This document shows, one piece after another, positions 4,049 to 7,589 of a stretch of 7,589 nt of DNA. The notes under the pieces are model-generated. The model saw only the letters and a program-made list of their open reading frames with translations, searched no databases and had not been told where the DNA came from. The translations under genes and the position numbers were made by a program. The number at the start of each line of letters is the position of its first letter. Position 1 is the first letter of the stretch. The stretch comes from Verrucomicrobiota bacterium (GTDB taxonomy: Bacteria; Verrucomicrobiota; Verrucomicrobiia; Opitutales; UBA953), in contig RGES01000058.1 in NCBI GenBank assembly GCA_009917805.1, positions 1-7,589 on the forward strand, written 5' to 3'.

Positions 4049-6834
4049 TGGGGCTTGGGAGGATTGGACGGGGAATTGCGGAGGGTCGCAAGTTTGCTTT
4101 CGGCGGTGGACTGGCCCGGGAGCCGCGATTGCGCGGCAGGCTGTCCTTGGTTCACGGTCACGATGATCTTGTAGGCGGCGATGGCTTCGGCCCGGTCGCC
4201 GTCCAGTTCGCAGGTCTCGGCCAGCAGCAGCACGGAGCGCGAAAGCCACAGGCGTCCTTCGGAGGAGAGCTTGCCGGCGGTCTCGGCGGCCGCGCGCGCG
4301 GTCGCTTCCCGCAGCGAGGCCACGACGCGAAGCAGGATCTTGCGCGCTTCTCCGCGCGTCGCGGTCGCCTCGAGGCCCGTCTCGGTGCGGGAGCGTTCGA
4401 CCAGCGTGAGGGCCCACTTGTACAAGGCTTCGATGCGGACGTCTTCGGAGTCCTTGGATAGCGCTTCGGCGATGCGTTCGTAGGCGGCGGCGGCGCGCGA
4501 GACGCGCTGGCGGTCGAGCTGACCGTTGCGATCGCGGCGCAGCTGCGCCAGTCCGAAGAGGGAATCCGCCTTCGCCATCTCGGCCTGCGGGCGCGACGGG
4601 TCCGACGGCCGGTCGCGGATGAGGCCTTCGAGCACGAGGAGCGACTTGTCGAACTGGCCGAGCGAGCGGAGGATCTCGGCGCGGCGCAACGAGACGCGGA
4701 AGATCAGGGGGTTCTGCGGGTAGGTCTCCGTGAAGCGTTCGAGGAGCTCGACGGCGTCCTTGAGCTTGCTCTCGCCGTCGGTCGGCGCCTGGAGCGCGGC
4801 CTGCTCGGCGGCTTCGTAGAGTCCGAGCGCCGCGAATTCGGCGAGGCCGGCTTCGCCTTGGAATTCCTTGGCGAGGGCTTCGAAGCGGGCCTGGGCTTCC
4901 GCGTTGCGGCCGACGGAGGCCAGGTGGCGACCTTCGACGAGGTAGGAGGCCGCGGTGGCGGGCACCTTGCCGAACTTGCGGCGAAGTTCGACGAGCTCGT
5001 CGAGCCCCTTGGCGGCGCCGGCGTTCAGGGACGTGCGCGCCTTGAGCAGCGCGGCGTGACCGCGGAGTTCCGGCACGGCCTTGCTCAGTTCGTCGGGCGT
5101 GCCGCCGGCCGGCAGGTTGGAAAGCGTGCGGTCGATCTCCCCGGCGAGCCGGCTGGCTTCGGCGGGATTGTTGTTGGCGATCGCGAGCAGGGCGCGCTGC
5201 CAGGTGAAGCGCAGCGCGAAGTCGATGCGGGCGCCTTGCGTGAGCGGGGCGAGCCGGACCAGCAGGCGTTCGGCGTCGGCCGGGCGGTGGGCCTTGCGCA
5301 TGTCTTCGACGAGGCTCCAGATCGCCGACCAGATCGGTTCCTTCGTGCGGGTGCGGTTGGCGCGGGCGGCCTCCTCGATCACTTCCGTGGTGCGGTTCCA
5401 CGCGCTGATCTCGTCGCTCGTCTCGAGCAGGCAAAGGATGCGCTGGTGGAACGCGTCCTCGGAGATCTTCGTGTCGGCGGCGTCCTTCTGCAGGGCGGCG
5501 TAGGCTTTTTCCGCGAGGACGAAGTCCTTGGCCAGGAAGAGGCAGTCGGCGGCGGCGATGCGGAGCTGGGCTCGTTCCGGTTCGACGCTGCCTTCGGCCA
5601 GCGTCGTGAGGTGCGTCGCGGCGAGGCGATAGGAGCCGTCGCCCCAGGCGGCGATGGCGAGCGTGCGGGTGGCTTCGCGGACGAGCGGGCTGGCCGGGAC
5701 GTCCTTGAGCAGGTCCTCGGCGGCCTGGCGGGCTTTTTCGCGGCTGCCGGCGAAGAGCATCAGCTGCGCGCGCGCGAGGTGGATGGAGTCCAGCACCTTG
5801 AGGTCGCGCGGACAATAATAGGAAAGCTGGCCGGGATTACGTCGGAGCAGGAAATCGTTCACCTCGTTCGCGATCGCCTTCGTGTCGACGGGCTTCGCGG
5901 GATCCGTCTCCGCGCGCGGGTCGGCGGCGGAGACCAAGGAGCGCAGGGCGGTGAGGCGGATGGCGACGTTGGCGGGATTGCGGGCGGCCTCCTTGAGCCG
6001 TTCGCGGCCTTGGGCGCTGTCGGCGCCCAGGATGAGTCCGGCGAGGAGGTCGGCCTCGGCCTGACGTGCGGGCGGAAGCTGGCCCGCGTCGGCGAGGGCC
6101 AGCGCGGCACCTTTGGCGTCCTTCAGGTGCGCGAGGGCCAGCGCCAGGTTGCGGGCGTAGTCGAAGGCCAGCGGCGTACCCTTGGCGTCGGAAGCCAGGT
6201 CGCGCAGCGCGGACACGGTGCGTTGCTCGACCTTGCCGGCGACGATCATCGCCCGGTAGCCGAGGGCCTCGATCCGCTGACGCTGTTCTTCGGAGACCGC
6301 CGTGCGCGCGATGGCTTCCTGCGCGAGGTTGATGTTCAGGTTGTCGCTCTCGGCGTTCGCCACCATCCAGCGGAGCGCGTGGCCCCAGGCGGTCTCGTGC
6401 GGAGGCAGGGCGGCGAGGTTGAGTTCGGATGAAAAGGCGCGGGCGCCGTCCGTGTCGTTCTCCAGCAGCGCGATGAGGCCTTCGCGCAAGGACTTGCGGG
6501 CGGACTTGGGCAGGAACTTGACCGTCGCCTTGGCTTCCGCCGTGCGGGTGCGCTCAATGTAGGCGGCCGAGAGTCCGAGTCCGGCCTGCTCGCGATCCTT
6601 CTCGCTGAGCTTCGGGTCGGCGAGCAGCTGGGCATAGAAGCCCGAGGCCGTCGAAGATAGTCCGGCGGCCAGGGCCTGATCGGCCAATCCGAGCAGGGTG
6701 CGGCGATCGGGCTGGTCGCCCGGGCTGACGGCCGCGTTGGCCGTGATCAGGTTGGGCGGGAGGTCCTGCGACACGACCTGACCCGGCCGCAAGGCGCCGA
6801 GGGCGAGGAGGGTGGCCAGGGTGAACCGCAGCAT
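4045..6834 (-). CDS. Large exported TPR-like repeat protein, partner of the Exb pair
   Basis: A 929-residue, Ala/Leu/Glu-rich, almost wholly helical protein. It begins with a signal peptide (MLRF, hydrophobic core to about residue 14, likely cleavage near VVSQ-D at 23/24; no lipobox cysteine), so it should be periplasmic or attached to the outer membrane face. Degenerate TPR-type helix pairs are visible near 354-380, 388-415, 424-451, 628-660, 715-742, 752-792 and 864-895, with typical A-x3-Y/F-x2-L and G-x2-x-A patterns. The tail is Pro/Ser/Gln-rich. TPR proteins scaffold protein-protein contacts, and a TPR gene coupled to exbB and exbD suggests a periplasmic partner comparable in position to CpoB in Tol-Pal systems; that role is inference. 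The ATG at 6834-6832 is the only start that gives a signal peptide. It lies 50 bases after the aspartate kinase stop, and its own stop overlaps the exbB start as ATGA. No enzymatic motif was recognised. Confidence 0.88.
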   Translation of the reverse strand: MLRFTLATLLALGALRPGQVVSQDLPPNLITANAAVSPGDQPDRRTLLGLADQALAAGLSSTASGFYAQLLADPKLSEKDREQAGLGLSAAYIERTRTAEAKATVKFLPKSARKSLREGLIALLENDTDGARAFSSELNLAALPPHETAWGHALRWMVANAESDNLNINLAQEAIARTAVSEEQRQRIEALGYRAMIVAGKVEQRTVSALRDLASDAKGTPLAFDYARNLALALAHLKDAKGAALALADAGQLPPARQAEADLLAGLILGADSAQGRERLKEAARNPANVAIRLTALRSLVSAADPRAETDPAKPVDTKAIANEVNDFLLRRNPGQLSYYCPRDLKVLDSIHLARAQLMLFAGSREKARQAAEDLLKDVPASPLVREATRTLAIAAWGDGSYRLAATHLTTLAEGSVEPERAQLRIAAADCLFLAKDFVLAEKAYAALQKDAADTKISEDAFHQRILCLLETSDEISAWNRTTEVIEEAARANRTRTKEPIWSAIWSLVEDMRKAHRPADAERLLVRLAPLTQGARIDFALRFTWQRALLAIANNNPAEASRLAGEIDRTLSNLPAGGTPDELSKAVPELRGHAALLKARTSLNAGAAKGLDELVELRRKFGKVPATAASYLVEGRHLASVGRNAEAQARFEALAKEFQGEAGLAEFAALGLYEAAEQAALQAPTDGESKLKDAVELLERFTETYPQNPLIFRVSLRRAEILRSLGQFDKSLLVLEGLIRDRPSDPSRPQAEMAKADSLFGLAQLRRDRNGQLDRQRVSRAAAAYERIAEALSKDSEDVRIEALYKWALTLVERSRTETGLEATATRGEARKILLRVVASLREATARAAAETAGKLSSEGRLWLSRSVLLLAETCELDGDRAEAIAAYKIIVTVNQGQPAAQSRLPGQSTAESKLATLRNSPSNPPKPQ

Positions 6835-6838
6835 CGTC

Positions 6839-6852
6839 CCGACTATGGTCGG
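6839..6852. other. Perfect palindrome just upstream of the TPR gene start
   Basis: CCGAC-TATG-GTCGG is a 5-bp perfect inverted repeat with a 4-base loop, ending five bases before the TPR gene ATG. In RNA it could form a small hairpin that covers the ribosome entry site; in DNA it could be a short operator. It lacks a T run, so it is not a typical terminator for the aspartate kinase gene. In DNA this GC-rich, a 5-bp stem can be chance. Confidence 0.3.
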
Positions 6853-6884
6853 AGCGGGCCGGCGGGCAAGAGGCGAGTGCCGGC

Positions 6885-7589
6885 TCAGGCCTTGTCGAGT
6901 CCGAAGGCCGTGTGCACGGCGCGGACGGCGGCGTCGGCCTTGGCCGGCTCCAGCGCGACGGAGATCTTGATCTCGGAGGTCGTGATGAGCTCGCTGTTGA
7001 CGCCGACGGAGGCGAGGGCCTTGAAGAGGGTGCCGGCGACGCCGGGGTGGGAGATCATGCCGACGCCCACGATCGAGAGCTTCGAGATCTCGCCGGCGGA
7101 ACGAACGGAGCCGGAGCCGAGCTTCTTGAGGGTCTGGCCGACGACGGCTTCGACGCGGGAGAATTCGGCCGTGGTCACCGAGAAGGTCAGGTTGGCTTTG
7201 CCGTCCTTGCCCAGGTTCTTGATGATCATGTCGACGCTGAGGCCGGCCTCGCCGAGGTCGTCGAAGAGGGCGGACAGGGCCTGCGGATTGTCGGGCAGGT
7301 CGTTCACCGTGACACGGGTCTGCAGGCGGTCGAGGGCGACGCCGGCGATGGCCGCGTCTTCGAGGGTTTTGGCGATGGCTTTCACGATGGTACCGGGTTG
7401 GTCGTTAAAGGAGGAACGGACCTCGAAGGGCACGTTGTATTTCTGGGCGAACTCCACCGAGCGGGACTGCATGACCTTGGAGCCGCTGGAGGCGAGTTCG
7501 AGCATCTCCTCGTAGGAGATCTCCGGCAGCTTGCTCGCGTTGAGCACGATGCGGGGGTCGGCGGTGTAGACGCCGTCGACGTCGGTGTA
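6885..7589 (-). CDS. lysC: Aspartate kinase, C-terminal part with two ACT domains; gene cut by the window edge
   Basis: The last 234 residues are visible; the 5' end lies beyond 7589. Aspartate kinase phosphorylates L-aspartate to aspartyl phosphate, the entry step to lysine/diaminopimelate, threonine and methionine. Visible first is the end of the kinase domain, YTDVDGVYTADPRI (fragment residues 1-14), then ISYEEMLELASSGSKVMQ (24-41) and RSVEFA, all highly typical. The ACT region follows: FEVRSSFNDQPGTIV (55-69), LSVDMIIKN (117-125), ISKLSIVGVGMISHPGVAG (168-186) and VNSELITTSEIKISVALE (197-214), ending AVHTAFGLDKA. The usual DxPG and IVQN positions of the first ACT unit read DNPQ and IIKN, which may alter feedback binding. 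An open GTG at 7547 is internal to the kinase domain and is not the start. The layout fits the monofunctional LysC type; no homoserine dehydrogenase is fused, since a TGA follows at 6887-6885. Confidence 0.95.
   Translation of the reverse strand, partial: YTDVDGVYTADPRIVLNASKLPEISYEEMLELASSGSKVMQSRSVEFAQKYNVPFEVRSSFNDQPGTIVKAIAKTLEDAAIAGVALDRLQTRVTVNDLPDNPQALSALFDDLGEAGLSVDMIIKNLGKDGKANLTFSVTTAEFSRVEAVVGQTLKKLGSGSVRSAGEISKLSIVGVGMISHPGVAGTLFKALASVGVNSELITTSEIKISVALEPAKADAAVRAVHTAFGLDKA

Noticed and set aside
4049..5815. Upstream in-frame extension of the exbB-like gene (about 590 codons)
   Set aside because: The extension is extremely Arg/Pro-rich and is a shifted reading of the TPR gene. 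The ATG at 4048 gives a normal ExbB with its first helix in place.
4858..6432. A 524-codon open frame on the plus strand opposite the TPR gene
   Set aside because: Its product is Gly/Glu/Arg-rich with no recognisable domain, and it lies antisense to a gene with a signal peptide and repeat structure. High G+C codon bias easily keeps this antisense frame open.

Overview
The window is about 65% G+C, and every gene I can support lies on the minus strand, so it is transcribed from right to left. In that order the genes are: the 3' part of an aspartate kinase gene (lysC type), a large exported TPR-like protein, an ExbB/TolQ-type membrane protein, an ExbD/TolR-type protein, undecaprenyl diphosphate synthase (uppS), phosphatidate cytidylyltransferase (cdsA), tRNA dimethylallyltransferase (miaA), and, after a 144-base AT-rich gap, the 5' end of a peroxiredoxin gene cut by the window edge. 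No tRNA, rRNA, CRISPR array, insertion sequence or phage gene was seen.

The organism is a high-GC Gram-negative bacterium: it has an exported TPR protein beside an ExbB/ExbD pair that needs a periplasm. A TPR-exbB-exbD module running into uppS-cdsA-miaA suggests Verrucomicrobiota, possibly Opitutales-like. That placement is an inference from gene order and protein style, not a database match. Most starts lack a clear Shine-Dalgarno sequence.

The stretch from the TPR gene to miaA (6834 to 369) looks like one operon. Three junctions are four-base ATGA overlaps (TPR/exbB, uppS/cdsA, cdsA/miaA), one is a single-base gap (exbB/exbD), and exbD/uppS is 45 bases. The aspartate kinase ends 50 bases upstream and may be co-transcribed. 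UppS makes the C55 lipid carrier for peptidoglycan and other envelope polymers. CdsA makes CDP-diacylglycerol for phospholipids. The TPR/Exb trio is presumably an envelope module spanning the inner membrane and periplasm. MiaA is a tRNA modification enzyme riding in the same transcript.

The observation most worth a second look is that both halves of the Exb pair lack the protonatable residues of the proton channel. In ExbB, positions equivalent to E. coli Thr148 and Glu176 are Ala128 and Gln156 in a gapless local alignment. In ExbD, the transmembrane Asp25 equivalent is Leu25. Matched losses in both partners suggest an Exb-like complex that is not proton-driven in the usual way, or that uses other residues. 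Smaller points are an altered CdsA signature and altered effector-pocket positions in the aspartate kinase ACT region.
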